DNA of 64,000 bases, from assembly GCF_003854935.1 (NCBI RefSeq), contig NZ_CP033969.1, forward strand, positions 2,418,001-2,482,000, given 5' to 3'. Shown piece after piece: positions 9,235 to 19,997 of the stretch. This stretch comes from Cupriavidus pauculus (GTDB lineage: Bacteria; Pseudomonadota; Gammaproteobacteria; Burkholderiales; Burkholderiaceae). The translations under genes were made by a program, and so were the position numbers. How positions within the stretch are numbered: the stretch's first letter is position 1; the number at the start of each line of letters is the position of its first letter. The notes beneath the pieces are model-generated. The model saw only the letters and a program-made list of their open reading frames with translations, had not been told where the DNA came from and did not search any database.

Positions 9235-11412
9235 ATGCAGCCCAGCCATGCCCGCGTTTCCCGCCGCAAGGCGCCGTCCCGCCTGCGCCTGACAGCCATT
9301 TCTGGCGCGGTGGTCGCGCTGTCCGCCATGACCCTGGCGGCCTGCGGCGGCGACGACGATCCGCCCAGCAACGGCGGCACCCCGCCCAGCCAGACCCAGA
9401 ACCCGAACAACCGCCCGACCTTCGTGGTCGGCACGATCAGCGTCAAGAGCTACGACGGCACCTCCGACGACCTGGCCACGGGCGGCCTTGGCAAGGACGG
9501 CATCGGCGCCGCCGCCGCGCCGCCGTTTGCCGATGCGAACAATCCCACGGCCGCCGAACTGCGCCGCAACGCGATCTTCACGAACTACCGCGCCATCGTC
9601 GACATCAACCCGGCTGGCGGCTACGGCACGCTGTACGGGCCCAACGTCGACCCGCAGGGCAACGCGACGGCCGGGCAGGGCAAGGTGCCCGGGACTGAAT
9701 ACATCGCCTATGCCGACGACGGCAGCGGCCGGCAGAACGTGACGCTGATGGCCCAGATCCCGGACAGCTTCGACCGCAACAACCCGTGCATCATCACGGC
9801 CACGTCGTCGGGCTCGCGCGGCATCTACGGCGGCATCGCGGTGGGCGAATGGGGGCTCAAGCGCGGCTGTGCCGTGGCCTACACCGACAAGGGCACCGGC
9901 GCCGCGCCGCACGACCTGGACACCGATACCGTGCCGCTGATCGACGGCACCCGGCAGGCGCGCGCCGGCGCCGGCAAGCTGGCCCAGTTCGCGGCCCAGC
10001 CCGGCAGCCAGACGCTGGCCGACTTCACGGCCGCCAACCCGCACCGGCTGGCATTCAAGCACGCCCACTCGCAGCAGAATCCCGAGGCCAACTGGGGCAA
10101 GAACACGCTGCAGGCCATCGAATTCACGCTGTTCGCGATCAACGACAAGTTCGGCACGATGGGGTCCGACGGCGTGCGGCAGGCCACTTTCAAGCCGTCG
10201 AACACGCTCGTGATCGCCTCGGCGGTGTCCAATGGCGGCGGTGCGGCCGTCGCGGCGGCGGAGCAGGACACGGCCGGGCTGATCGATGGGGTGGCGGTGG
10301 GCGAGCCGATGCTCGAAATCCCGCCCACGCCGGTCATCACGGTCCGCCGCGCCGGTGCCCCGGTTCTGGCGTCGGGCCGGCACCTGTACGACTACACGAC
10401 CACCGCGAACCTGTTCCAGCTCTGCGCGCGGCAGGACGTCGGGCTGGTCAACGCCCCGTCGGCCGGCGCGCTGCTGCAGGCCACCAACCGCTGCCAGTCG
10501 CTGGCCGACAAGGGGCTGGTGAGCGGCGGGACGACCGACGCCCAGTCCGCCGCCGCGCTGACCGCGCTGCGCAACGCCGGCTGGGAACCGGAATCGGACG
10601 AACTGCACGCGTCGCTGTCGGCGCTGGAGGTGGCCAGCTCGATCTCGGTCACGTACGCCAACGCCTACACGCGGTCGAGCGTGACCGACCGTTTCTGCAA
10701 CTACAGCTTCGCGGCCACGGGCGCTGACTTCAAGCCGATCACCATCCCGGCCGCGTCGCTGGCGGCGTTCTTCTCGACCGGCAACGGCGTGCCGCCCAGC
10801 GGCGTGGTCACGCTCGTCAACGACGCCAACCCGGCGCCGACCGGCCCGATCAAGGACTTCGTGTCGCTGTCGCCCAGCACGGGCCGCCAGGACGCCAACC
10901 TTGACGGCGCGCTGTGCCTGCGCAACGCGTGGACGTCCAGCGCGGCGCTGCAGGCCGGCGTGGCGCAGACGTACCGCAACGGCAACCTGCAGGGCAAGCC
11001 GGCCGTGATCGTCCATGGCCGGTCCGACGCGCTGCTGCCGACCAACCACACGTCGCGGCCGTACCTGGGGCTGAACCGTACCGTCGAAGGCAGCGCCAGC
11101 AAGCTGTCGTACATCGAGGTGACGAATGCGCAGCACTTCGACGGCTTCATCGACGTGCTGCCCGGTTACGCGTCGCGCTACGTGCCGCTGCACCTGTACC
11201 TGAACCGGGCGCTGGACGCGGTCTACGCCAACCTGCGCAACGGCACCGCGCTGCCGCCGTCGCAGGTGGTGCGCACGACGCCGCGCGGCGGCACGGGCAA
11301 CCCGGTGGTCGGCCCGCAGATCCTGCCCTCCAACGTGCCCGGCTTTGCCGCCACGCCGGCCGCCGCCGACGTGATCGCGGTCAGCGGGTCGACCGTCGAC
11401 ATCCCCAACTAG
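9235..11412 (+). CDS. Secreted 3-hydroxybutyrate-oligomer hydrolase (lipoprotein)
   Basis: Predicted to hydrolyse 3-hydroxybutyrate oligomers released from polyhydroxybutyrate. The 725-aa protein starts at the ATG at 9235 behind GAGGAG (9221-9226). A Lys/Arg-rich signal peptide ends in the lipobox LAAC near residue 39, followed by an acidic and Pro/Asn linker, so outer-membrane or extracellular anchoring is likely. The body resembles the 3HB-oligomer hydrolase family (PF10605), with a serine-hydrolase elbow near ASAVSNGGG and a His near the C terminus (TNAQHFDGF). The 289-bp region upstream (8946-9234) shows no gene and no confident promoter. Confidence 0.85.
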   Translation: MQPSHARVSRRKAPSRLRLTAISGAVVALSAMTLAACGGDDDPPSNGGTPPSQTQNPNNRPTFVVGTISVKSYDGTSDDLATGGLGKDGIGAAAAPPFADANNPTAAELRRNAIFTNYRAIVDINPAGGYGTLYGPNVDPQGNATAGQGKVPGTEYIAYADDGSGRQNVTLMAQIPDSFDRNNPCIITATSSGSRGIYGGIAVGEWGLKRGCAVAYTDKGTGAAPHDLDTDTVPLIDGTRQARAGAGKLAQFAAQPGSQTLADFTAANPHRLAFKHAHSQQNPEANWGKNTLQAIEFTLFAINDKFGTMGSDGVRQATFKPSNTLVIASAVSNGGGAAVAAAEQDTAGLIDGVAVGEPMLEIPPTPVITVRRAGAPVLASGRHLYDYTTTANLFQLCARQDVGLVNAPSAGALLQATNRCQSLADKGLVSGGTTDAQSAAALTALRNAGWEPESDELHASLSALEVASSISVTYANAYTRSSVTDRFCNYSFAATGADFKPITIPAASLAAFFSTGNGVPPSGVVTLVNDANPAPTGPIKDFVSLSPSTGRQDANLDGALCLRNAWTSSAALQAGVAQTYRNGNLQGKPAVIVHGRSDALLPTNHTSRPYLGLNRTVEGSASKLSYIEVTNAQHFDGFIDVLPGYASRYVPLHLYLNRALDAVYANLRNGTALPPSQVVRTTPRGGTGNPVVGPQILPSNVPGFAATPAAADVIAVSGSTVDIPN

Positions 11413-11428
11413 CCAGTCGGCGCCGGGG

Positions 11429-11480
11429 GCCGCCCGCCATGCAGGAATGTGCCAAAACTGCATGGCGGGCGGCTTGAAAT
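11429..11480 (+). terminator. 16-bp perfect hairpin after the 3HB-oligomer hydrolase
   Basis: GCCGCCCGCCATGCAG (11429-11444) pairs without mismatch with CTGCATGGCGGGCGGC (11458-11473) across a 13-nt loop. The tail is TTGAAAT rather than a long T run, so termination may be partial or Rho-assisted. The last C of the stem is also the first base of the sigma-32-type -35 element of clpB. Confidence 0.75.
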
Positions 11481-11500
11481 GTCACCCTGAAGCCCTATCT
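11473..11500 (+). promoter_or_regulatory. Sigma-32 (heat shock) type promoter for clpB
   Basis: CTTGAAA at 11473-11479 and CCCTATCT at 11493-11500 are separated by 13 bp. They match the RpoH consensus CTTGAAA-N13-CCCCATNT with one substitution. The clpB ATG is about 100 bp downstream at 11608. ClpB is a classic RpoH target, so position and sequence agree. Confidence 0.8.
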
Positions 11501-11607
11501 TTCGGAAGTACCGTGTCCGGCAGGGTCTGCCGCGCAACGGCAGCCGTCGCGCTGCCCGGCCGCGCCCTCGCAGCAGGACACACTTTCATCGAGAGAGAGG
11601 GCACCTG

Positions 11608-14196
<2,589 letters not shown>

Positions 14197-14221
14197 CCGG
14201 CGCGGCAGGCCGCAGCATCGC

Positions 14222-14249
14222 AAGGACCTCTTCGGAGGTCCTTTTTTTT
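14222..14249 (+). terminator. Intrinsic terminator of clpB
   Basis: AAGGACCTC (14222-14230) and GAGGTCCTT (14235-14243) form a perfect stem closed by a TTCG tetraloop and run into T residues up to 14249. It lies 26 bp after the clpB stop. Confidence 0.95.
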
Positions 14250-14275
14250 GCGCGACAGGTGAATGTCATCGATCA

Positions 14276-14410
14276 GGAGCCATCCGCGCCGGCGACGACG
14301 CCGAACGGGCCGCCCAGCTCCACCACGTGGCCCACGAAAAGTGCTACATCGCCAACTCGGTCAACTTCCCGATCCGCTGCGAGGCCGTCATCGACGCTGC
14401 CGCCGCCTGA
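14276..14410 (+). pseudogene. C-terminal remnant of an OsmC-family gene
   Basis: This frame reads through about 44 codons to a TGA at 14408-14410 and encodes ERAAQLHHVAHEKCYIANSV followed by NFPIRCEAVI. That closely resembles the C terminus of OsmC-type peroxidase-like proteins, including the conserved Cys of AHEKCYIANSV. No start codon, ribosome binding site or N-terminal two thirds of the gene is present; the clpB terminator lies directly upstream. The simplest reading is the stump of an osmC-like gene removed by deletion. It was probably once a complete gene downstream of clpB. Identification rests on remembered family sequence, not a search. Confidence 0.7.
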
Positions 14411-14433
14411 CTTTTGGCGTCATTGCCAGCAGC

Positions 14434-14475
14434 TTGACCTGCATCAATCCGAGAACGGGAACGGGTCGCTACTAT
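14434..14475 (+). promoter_or_regulatory. Class II FNR/ANR-type promoter
   Basis: TTGACCTGCATCAA (14434-14447) fits the FNR-family consensus TTGAY-N4-RTCAA at every defined position. A TACTAT -10 hexamer lies at 14470-14475. Placing it at -12 to -7 puts +1 at 14482 and the box centre at exactly -41.5, the standard class II activator position. No -35 hexamer with usual spacing is present, as expected for an FNR-dependent promoter. Confidence 0.72.
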
Positions 14476-14481
14476 CGACTC

Positions 14482-14582
14482 CGTCATGGAGATGCGGGGG
14501 CGCTCTTCATGACTTGTCTACCCGTTTCCGGAATGGAAACTTGACCCGCAGCGCAACTCCGGCGCTGCGGGTTTTTCTTTTT
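14482..14582 (+). ncRNA. Candidate FNR-activated small RNA of about 100 nt
   Basis: The predicted transcript runs from the FNR-type promoter start to a strong terminator. Three hairpins can be drawn. The first has a 10-bp stem, GTCATGGAGA (14483-14492) with TCTTCATGAC (14504-14513), and an 11-nt G-rich loop. The second is GTTTCC (14524-14529) with GGAAAC (14535-14540). The third is the terminator at 14545-14571. A short unpaired stretch, TTGTCTACCC, lies between hairpins one and two and could be a base-pairing seed. The only reading frames are 8-11 codons and lack ribosome binding sites. The layout resembles that of FnrS of Escherichia coli, but no sequence similarity is claimed. Confidence 0.6.
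14545..14582 (+). terminator. Intrinsic terminator of the candidate small RNA
   Basis: CCCGCAGCGC (14545-14554) pairs with GCGCTGCGGG (14562-14571) over a 7-nt loop and is followed by TTTTTCTTTTT (14572-14582). No annotated gene directly precedes it apart from the OsmC stump, which is itself evidence for a separate short transcript. Confidence 0.92.
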
Positions 14583-14658
14583 GGGGCGCCGGCGATGTTC
14601 GGCATGCCCATATTCCCGCCCGATCTTATGCAGAAAACGTGCTTGGATCGGCGAAACC

Positions 14659-14677
14659 ATTCGTTCCGTTCAGATAG
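14659..14677 (+). promoter_or_regulatory. Candidate CysB-type control element upstream of sbp
   Basis: ATTCGTTCCGTTCA (14659-14672) matches ATTCGTTCTGTTTA upstream of cysT (21552-21565) at 12 of 14 positions, and both are preceded by a CGG-GAAA-like run. AGATAG at 14672-14677 could serve as a weak -10. The shared element before two sulfate-transport genes, with a CysB-type regulator nearby, suggests a sulfur-responsive activator site. A GC hairpin (14709-14729) lies in the leader between this point and sbp. The binding protein is inferred, not shown. Confidence 0.5.
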
Positions 14678-14764
14678 CCCCGCCGGTAGCCTGTCTCCCT
14701 GACAGAAGCCCCGCCGCACCAAGGCGGGGACATTTCACGACAACTCTGACGGGAGCAACCGAAG

Positions 14765-15772
14765 ATGATCCGCAAGCTGGCCCTGGGCCTCGCCGTACTA
14801 TCCGCCGTGGGCGCCGCCCCCGCGGCCCTGGCCAATACCAACCTGCTGAACGTGTCCTACGACCCCACGCGCGAGCTCTATGTCGACGTGAACGCGGCGT
14901 TTGCCAAGGCGTACAAGGCGCAGGGCGGCGATACGGTGCAGATTCGCCAGTCGCATGGCGGCTCGGGCAAGCAGGCGCGGTCGGTGATCGACGGGCTCGA
15001 TGCCGATGTGGTCACGCTGGCGCTGGGCTACGACATCGACGCGATTGCCGAGAAGGGGCTGATCAAGCCGGACTGGCAGAAGCGCCTGCCGCACAACGCG
15101 TCGCCGTACACGTCGACGATCGTGTTCCTGGTGCGCAAGGGCAATCCCAAGCAGATCAAGGACTGGAACGACCTGGTGAAGCCGGGCGTGCAGGTCATCA
15201 CGCCGAATCCCAAGACCTCGGGCGGCGCGCGCTGGAACTACCTGGCCGCGTGGGGCTATGCGCTGCGCCAGCCGGGCGGCAACGATGCCAAGGCGCGCGA
15301 GTTCGTCGGCCAGCTGCTCAAGAACGTGCCGGTGCTGGATTCTGGCGCGCGCGGCGCCACGACGACCTTCGTCGAGCGCGGCCTGGGCGACGTGCTGATC
15401 GCCTGGGAGAACGAGGCCATCCTGGCCATCAAGGAGCTGGGTCCGGACAAGTTCGACATCGTCGCGCCGTCCGTGTCGATCCTGGCCGAGCCGCCGGTGG
15501 CCGTGGTCGACAAGGTGGTCGACAAGAAGGGCACCCGCAAGGCCGCCGAGGCGTACCTGCAGTTCCTGTACACCGACGAGGGCCAGGAGATCGCGGCCAA
15601 GAACTACTACCGGCCGATCTCGGAGAAGGTGGCGGCCAAGTACGCGGCCAACTTCCCGAAGGTGAAGCTGTTCACGATCGACGAGGTGTTCGGCGGCTGG
15701 GCCAAGGCCCAGAAGACCCACTTTGCCGATGGCGGCTCGTTTGACCAGGTGTACCAGCCCGGCAAGCGGTAA
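14765..15772 (+). CDS. sbp: Periplasmic sulfate-binding protein
   Basis: Solute-binding component for sulfate (possibly thiosulfate) import, 335 aa. The signal peptide is [20 protein letters not shown] followed by ALA and predicted cleavage. The mature protein begins with the Sbp/CysP signature [15 protein letters not shown], then [29 protein letters not shown], both characteristic of the family. It starts at 14765 after GGGAGCAAC. Its permease and ATPase partners, cysT, cysW and cysA, are not adjacent but lie 6 kb downstream behind the sulfonate genes, which makes the whole stretch a sulfur island. A GC-rich hairpin (15780-15815) follows its stop. Confidence 0.95.
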   Translation: MIRKLALGLAVLSAVGAAPAALANTNLLNVSYDPTRELYVDVNAAFAKAYKAQGGDTVQIRQSHGGSGKQARSVIDGLDADVVTLALGYDIDAIAEKGLIKPDWQKRLPHNASPYTSTIVFLVRKGNPKQIKDWNDLVKPGVQVITPNPKTSGGARWNYLAAWGYALRQPGGNDAKAREFVGQLLKNVPVLDSGARGATTTFVERGLGDVLIAWENEAILAIKELGPDKFDIVAPSVSILAEPPVAVVDKVVDKKGTRKAAEAYLQFLYTDEGQEIAAKNYYRPISEKVAAKYAANFPKVKLFTIDEVFGGWAKAQKTHFADGGSFDQVYQPGKR

Positions 15773-15837
15773 TCACGATGGCGCGGCGGCGCGGCCAGTC
15801 ACGGCCCGCCGCGCCGCGCCCGACGAAGGAGCCCCAG

Positions 15838-15897
15838 ATGTCCGCTGTCCGCCCAGCCATATCCCCCCGCATCGCCCTGGCGCGATGTCCCGCCTGA
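15838..15897 (+). CDS. Putative 19-residue leader peptide upstream of ssuA
   Basis: A short frame, ATG at 15838 to TGA at 15895-15897, encodes MSAVRPAISPRIALARCPA. It has a strong ribosome binding site, AAGGAG at 15826-15831, at ideal 6-nt spacing; nothing else in the gap explains that signal. The peptide has one cysteine three residues from its end. It precedes the ssuA start by about 110 bp and follows a 10-bp GC hairpin (15780-15815). A leader whose translation senses cysteinyl-tRNA supply is a reasonable guess given the genes controlled. A non-functional chance ORF cannot be excluded. Confidence 0.45.
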   Translation: MSAVRPAISPRIALARCPA

Positions 15898-16007
15898 CCT
15901 GAAGTCTTTCCCACGCATGACGTACCCGCATGCCGCGCACCGCGCCGGCAGGGCGTCGTGCGGCCGCGTCACCGTCCCTGCCACATCGTCCGACTCCGAG
16001 GAAACCC

Positions 16008-17048
16008 ATGACATCGTCCGCTCCTGCCGCCTTTCATCCCCATTCCCTGCGCCGACGCCTGCTGCTCGGCGCGCTCGTGATCGCCACCGGCGTGGCCTAC
16101 GGGCTGCTGGCGTCGCCGGCCCAGGCCCAGTCGTCCACGGTCAATGGCCGCGAACTCCGCATCGGCTATCAGAAGTACGGCACGCTGACGCTGCTCAAGG
16201 CGCGCGGCACGCTGGAAAAGCGGCTGGCGCCGCAGGGCATCACGGTCAAATGGACCGAGTTCCCGGCCGGCCCGCAGTTGCTGGAAGGGCTCAACGTCGG
16301 CGCGATCGACTTCGGCACAGTTGGCGAGGCGCCGCCGATCTTCGCGCAGGCCGCCGGCGCGCAGCTTGCCTACATCGGCAACGAGCCGCCGGCGCCCACC
16401 TCGGAAGCCATCGTCGTGCCGAAGGCGTCGGCGCTGAAGTCCGTGGCCGACCTGCGCGGCAAGCGCGTGGCGCTGAACAAGGGCTCGAACGTCCATTACC
16501 TGCTGGTGCGGCAGCTTGAACGCGCCGGCATTCCCTGGAACGAGATCCAGCCGGTCTACCTGCCGCCGGCCGACGCCCGCGCGGCGTTCGAGCGTGGCGC
16601 GGCGGACGCCTGGGTGATCTGGGACCCGTTCCTGGCCGCCGCCGAAAAGCAGCTCGGCGCCCGCGTGCTGGCCGATGGCCGCGACGCGGCAGGCCGCAAC
16701 GTCGTCAGCAATCACCAGTTCTACCTGGCGTCGCGGCCGTACGCGAACGTGCGGCCCGACGTCGTGAACGCGATCCTCGACGAGCTCGCGCAGCTTGGCC
16801 AATGGGCCGAGAAGCATCCGAAGGACGCCACCCAGTTCCTGGCCCGCGAAACCGGGCTGGATGCCGGCGTGCTGGCGCTGGCCGTCTCGCGCTTTGCCTA
16901 TGGCGCGCGGCCCGTGACGGCCGAGGTGCTGGCCGAGCAGCAGCGCATTGCCGACGCCTTCGTGACGCTGAAGCTGATTCCCAAGCCGATCAAGGTGGCC
17001 GATGCCGCCTGGCAGCCGCCCGCAGCCGCCGCCACTGCGCAGCGCTGA
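16008..17048 (+). CDS. ssuA: Aliphatic sulfonate ABC transporter substrate-binding protein
   Basis: Periplasmic receptor for alkanesulfonates, 346 aa. A long signal peptide with RRR and a hydrophobic core ([18 protein letters not shown]) ends near AQAQS at about residue 43. The mature domain shows the SsuA/THI5-like pattern: [54 protein letters not shown], and [15 protein letters not shown]. The ATG at 16008 has GAGGAA just upstream; the reading frame extends further upstream but would give an implausible N terminus. ssuD follows after 29 bp. Confidence 0.93.
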   Translation: MTSSAPAAFHPHSLRRRLLLGALVIATGVAYGLLASPAQAQSSTVNGRELRIGYQKYGTLTLLKARGTLEKRLAPQGITVKWTEFPAGPQLLEGLNVGAIDFGTVGEAPPIFAQAAGAQLAYIGNEPPAPTSEAIVVPKASALKSVADLRGKRVALNKGSNVHYLLVRQLERAGIPWNEIQPVYLPPADARAAFERGAADAWVIWDPFLAAAEKQLGARVLADGRDAAGRNVVSNHQFYLASRPYANVRPDVVNAILDELAQLGQWAEKHPKDATQFLARETGLDAGVLALAVSRFAYGARPVTAEVLAEQQRIADAFVTLKLIPKPIKVADAAWQPPAAAATAQR

Positions 17049-17077
17049 TCCATCCCCCCATCGACGAGAGGCCCGAC

Positions 17078-18241
17078 ATGCAAGTTTTCTGGTTCATCCC
17101 GACCCATGGCGACAGCCGCTACCTGGGCACGTCCGAAGGCGCGCGCGAGGTCAGCTTCGACTACCTGAAGCAGATTGCCGTCGCCGCCGACACGCTCGGC
17201 TACGAAGGGGTGCTGATTCCCACCGGCCGGTCCTGCGAGGACCCGTGGGTGGCCGCGTCGGCGCTGGCCGCCGTCACGCGCCGGCTCAAGTTCCTGGTGG
17301 CCGTGCGGCCCGGCCTGATGACGCCGACGCTGGCCGCGCGCATGGCCGCCACGTTCGACCGCATCTCGGGCGGCCGGCTGCTCGTGAACCTGGTGACCGG
17401 CGGCGACACGGCCGAGCTGGAAGGCGACGGCCTGTTCCTCGACCACGCGGCGCGCTACGAGGCGTCGTCCGAATTCATCCGCATCTGGCGCGACGTGCTG
17501 GCCGCCAGCCACGACGCCGGCGAGGTGTCGGCCGCAGGCCGCCACCTGACCGTCAAGGGCGCCCGCGTGCTGTATCCGCCCGTGCAGCGGCCGCATCCGC
17601 CCGTGTACTTCGGCGGCTCGTCGGCCGCTGCGCACGACCTGGCGGCCGAGCAGGTCGATGCCTACCTGACCTGGGGCGAACCGCCGGCCGAAGTGGCCAG
17701 GAAGATCGCCGATGTACGCGCCCGCGCGGCCCGCCATGGCCGTACCGTGCGCTTTGGCATCCGGCTGCACGTGATCGTGCGCGAGACCGAGGCCGCCGCC
17801 TGGGCCGCCGCCGAGGACCTGATCAGCCGGCTCGACGACGACACCGTGGCGCGCGCCCAGGCCGTCTTCGCCAAGATGGATTCCGAGGGCCAGCGCCGCA
17901 TGGCGGCGTTGCACGGCGGCGGGGCCAGCCGCACGCGCGCCGCGCTGGAAGTCAGCCCGAACCTGTGGGCCGGGGTGGGACTGGTGCGCGGCGGCGCCGG
18001 CACGGCGCTGGTGGGCGATCCGCGTACCGTGGCGGCCCGCATGGAGGAATATGCCGCGCTGGGCATCGACACGTTCATCCTGTCTGGCTATCCGCACCTG
18101 GAAGAGGCGTACCGGTTTGCCGAACTGGTGTTCCCGCTGCTGCCGCGCACGGTGCGCGACAAGCTGCCCGGCCAGGTGCTGTCCGGCCCGTTTGGCGAAG
18201 TCATGGCGACGGGCCTCGTCCCGCGCGCCTCGCAAAGCTGA
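17078..18241 (+). CDS. ssuD: FMNH2-dependent alkanesulfonate monooxygenase
   Basis: Cleaves C1-C14 alkanesulfonates to the aldehyde and sulfite with reduced flavin and O2. The 387-aa length fits a bacterial luciferase-fold SsuD. Family segments are [21 protein letters not shown] at the N terminus, [14 protein letters not shown] near residue 47 (with the conserved Cys), and [13 protein letters not shown] near 95. No ssuE flavin reductase gene is present in the window, so reduced flavin must come from elsewhere. It lies between ssuA and ssuC with short gaps, in one operon. Confidence 0.96.
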   Translation: MQVFWFIPTHGDSRYLGTSEGAREVSFDYLKQIAVAADTLGYEGVLIPTGRSCEDPWVAASALAAVTRRLKFLVAVRPGLMTPTLAARMAATFDRISGGRLLVNLVTGGDTAELEGDGLFLDHAARYEASSEFIRIWRDVLAASHDAGEVSAAGRHLTVKGARVLYPPVQRPHPPVYFGGSSAAAHDLAAEQVDAYLTWGEPPAEVARKIADVRARAARHGRTVRFGIRLHVIVRETEAAAWAAAEDLISRLDDDTVARAQAVFAKMDSEGQRRMAALHGGGASRTRAALEVSPNLWAGVGLVRGGAGTALVGDPRTVAARMEEYAALGIDTFILSGYPHLEEAYRFAELVFPLLPRTVRDKLPGQVLSGPFGEVMATGLVPRASQS

Positions 18242-18254
18242 AAGGGGACCGATC

Positions 18255-19046
18255 ATGACCGATTCCCGACCGAACAAGCGGCCCGGACTGGGCCAGGCCG
18301 TGGCGCCGTGGGTGGTGCCCGTGCTGCTGATCGTGGCGTGGCAGGCCGCGTCGCAACTGGGCTGGCTGTCGAGCCGCGTGCTGCCCGCGCCGCTGGCCGT
18401 GGTGGAGGCCGGCTGGTCGCTGGCGAAGTCCGGCGAGCTCTGGCGCCATGTCTGGGTCAGCACGTGGCGCGCGCTGATCGGGCTGGCCGTGGGCGGCGGG
18501 CTGGGGCTGGTGCTCGGGCTGCTGACCGGCACGTTCCGCACGGCGGCCACGCTGCTCGACAGCACGCTGCAGATGGTGCGCAACATCCCCACGCTGGCGC
18601 TGATCCCGCTGGTGATCCTGTGGTTCGGCATCGACGAGACGGCCAAGCTGTTCCTGGTGGCGCTGGGCGTGTTCTTCCCGGTGTACCTGAATACCTACCA
18701 CGGCATCCGCGCGGTGGACCCGGCGCTGGTCGAGATGGCGCGCAGCTACGGCCTGTCCGGCTTCCGGCTGTACCGCGAGGTGATCCTGCCCGGCGCGCTG
18801 CCGAACATCCTCGTGGGCGTGCGGTTCTCGCTGGGCCTGATGTGGGTGATCCTGATCGTGGCGGAAACCATCTCGGCGCAGTCGGGCATCGGCTACATGA
18901 CGATGAACGCGCGCGAATTCCTGCAGACCGACGTCGTGCTGGTCGGCATCCTGCTCTACGCGCTGCTGGGCAAGCTGGCCGACGTGCTGTCGCGCGGGCT
19001 TGAACGGTTCTGGCTGCGCTGGCACCCCGGCTACCAGGCCAACTAG
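18255..19046 (+). CDS. ssuC: Aliphatic sulfonate ABC transporter permease
   Basis: Inner-membrane permease of 263 aa with about six helices and the binding-protein-dependent transport domain. The EAA-type loop that contacts the ATPase is EMARSYGLSGFRLYREVILPGALP near residue 165. The ATG at 18255 follows AAAGGGGACC, which overlaps the region just after the ssuD stop. ssuB starts 9 bp after its end. Its identity as SsuC rather than TauC rests mostly on the neighbours ssuA and ssuD. Confidence 0.94.
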   Translation: MTDSRPNKRPGLGQAVAPWVVPVLLIVAWQAASQLGWLSSRVLPAPLAVVEAGWSLAKSGELWRHVWVSTWRALIGLAVGGGLGLVLGLLTGTFRTAATLLDSTLQMVRNIPTLALIPLVILWFGIDETAKLFLVALGVFFPVYLNTYHGIRAVDPALVEMARSYGLSGFRLYREVILPGALPNILVGVRFSLGLMWVILIVAETISAQSGIGYMTMNAREFLQTDVVLVGILLYALLGKLADVLSRGLERFWLRWHPGYQAN

Positions 19047-19055
19047 GAGGATTCC

Positions 19056-19958
19056 ATGCAAACGCTATTTCCCGTGGAACAGGCCGCGCTCGCGTGGGCC
19101 GAACGCGACCTGGCCCGCCGTGCGGCCGCGCGCGCCGAGGAACGCCAGGCGCCGGTGGCGGGCGGCATCGCGCTGCGCGTGCAGCAGGTGGTCAAGCGGT
19201 ACGACGGCCGGGCGGTGCTGCACGGCATCGACCTCGACGTCACGCCGGGCGAGTTCGTCGCCATCGTCGGACGCAGCGGCTGCGGCAAGAGCACGCTGCT
19301 GCGGCTGGTGGCCGGGCTGGAAGCGGCCGATGCGGGCGCGGTGCGCCTGGACGGAGCCGGTGCCGCGGACGCGCCTGCCGACGTGCAGGACAGCATCCGC
19401 GTGATGTTCCAGGACGCCCGGCTGCTGCCCTGGAAGCGCGTGCTGGACAACGTGGCGCTGGGGCTGCCGCGCGCGCGCCGGGCCGATGCCGAAGCGGTGC
19501 TGGCGCAGGTGGGCCTGGCCGACCGGGCCGGCGAGTGGCCCGCGCGGCTGTCCGGCGGGCAGCGCCAGCGCGTGGCCCTGGCGCGTGCGCTGGTCCACCA
19601 TCCGCGGCTGCTGCTGCTGGACGAACCGCTTGGCGCGCTGGACGCGCTGACGCGCATCGACATGCAGGCGCTGATCGAATCGCTCTGGCGCCGGCTCGGT
19701 TTCACGGCGCTACTCGTCACACACGATGTGTCCGAGGCCGTGGCGCTGGCCGACCGCGTGGTGCTGATCGAGGACGGCCACATCGCGCTGGACCAGCGCG
19801 TGCCGCTGGCCCGCCCGCGCCAGCGCGGATCGGCGGCGTTCGCGCAACTCGAAGACGCCGTGCTGCGCCGCGTGATGCGCCAGCCGCCGGCTGCCCCGTC
19901 AGTCTCCGAACCATCAACGAATCTTCACGCCCGGCCCGCCGAGGAGCTTCTATCATGA
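19056..19958 (+). CDS. ssuB: Aliphatic sulfonate ABC transporter ATP-binding protein
   Basis: ATPase of 300 aa that powers the sulfonate importer. Walker A is GRSGCGKST near residue 72, the signature is [15 protein letters not shown], Walker B is [12 protein letters not shown], and the switch His lies in [13 protein letters not shown]. An N-terminal extension of about 45 residues precedes the nucleotide-binding domain, as often in SsuB. AGGAGG at 19045-19050 overlaps the ssuC stop. The gene ends the ssu set; the next start is 40 bp on. Confidence 0.94.
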   Translation: MQTLFPVEQAALAWAERDLARRAAARAEERQAPVAGGIALRVQQVVKRYDGRAVLHGIDLDVTPGEFVAIVGRSGCGKSTLLRLVAGLEAADAGAVRLDGAGAADAPADVQDSIRVMFQDARLLPWKRVLDNVALGLPRARRADAEAVLAQVGLADRAGEWPARLSGGQRQRVALARALVHHPRLLLLDEPLGALDALTRIDMQALIESLWRRLGFTALLVTHDVSEAVALADRVVLIEDGHIALDQRVPLARPRQRGSAAFAQLEDAVLRRVMRQPPAAPSVSEPSTNLHARPAEELLS

Positions 19959-19997
19959 GCAATCAGGCGAACCGCGCGTCCCCCTCTGGACGTCACC

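Noticed and set aside
14434-14475. TTGACC and TACTAT as an ordinary sigma-70 promoter
   Set aside because: The spacing is 30 bp, far outside 16-18 bp. The TTGACC is better explained as the left half of the FNR-type box.
14259-14702. Plus-strand frame crossing the OsmC stump, FNR box and small-RNA terminator
   Set aside because: It reads through a strong terminator, has Ser/Thr/Pro-rich noise composition and no ribosome binding site. A different frame carries the OsmC-like segment.
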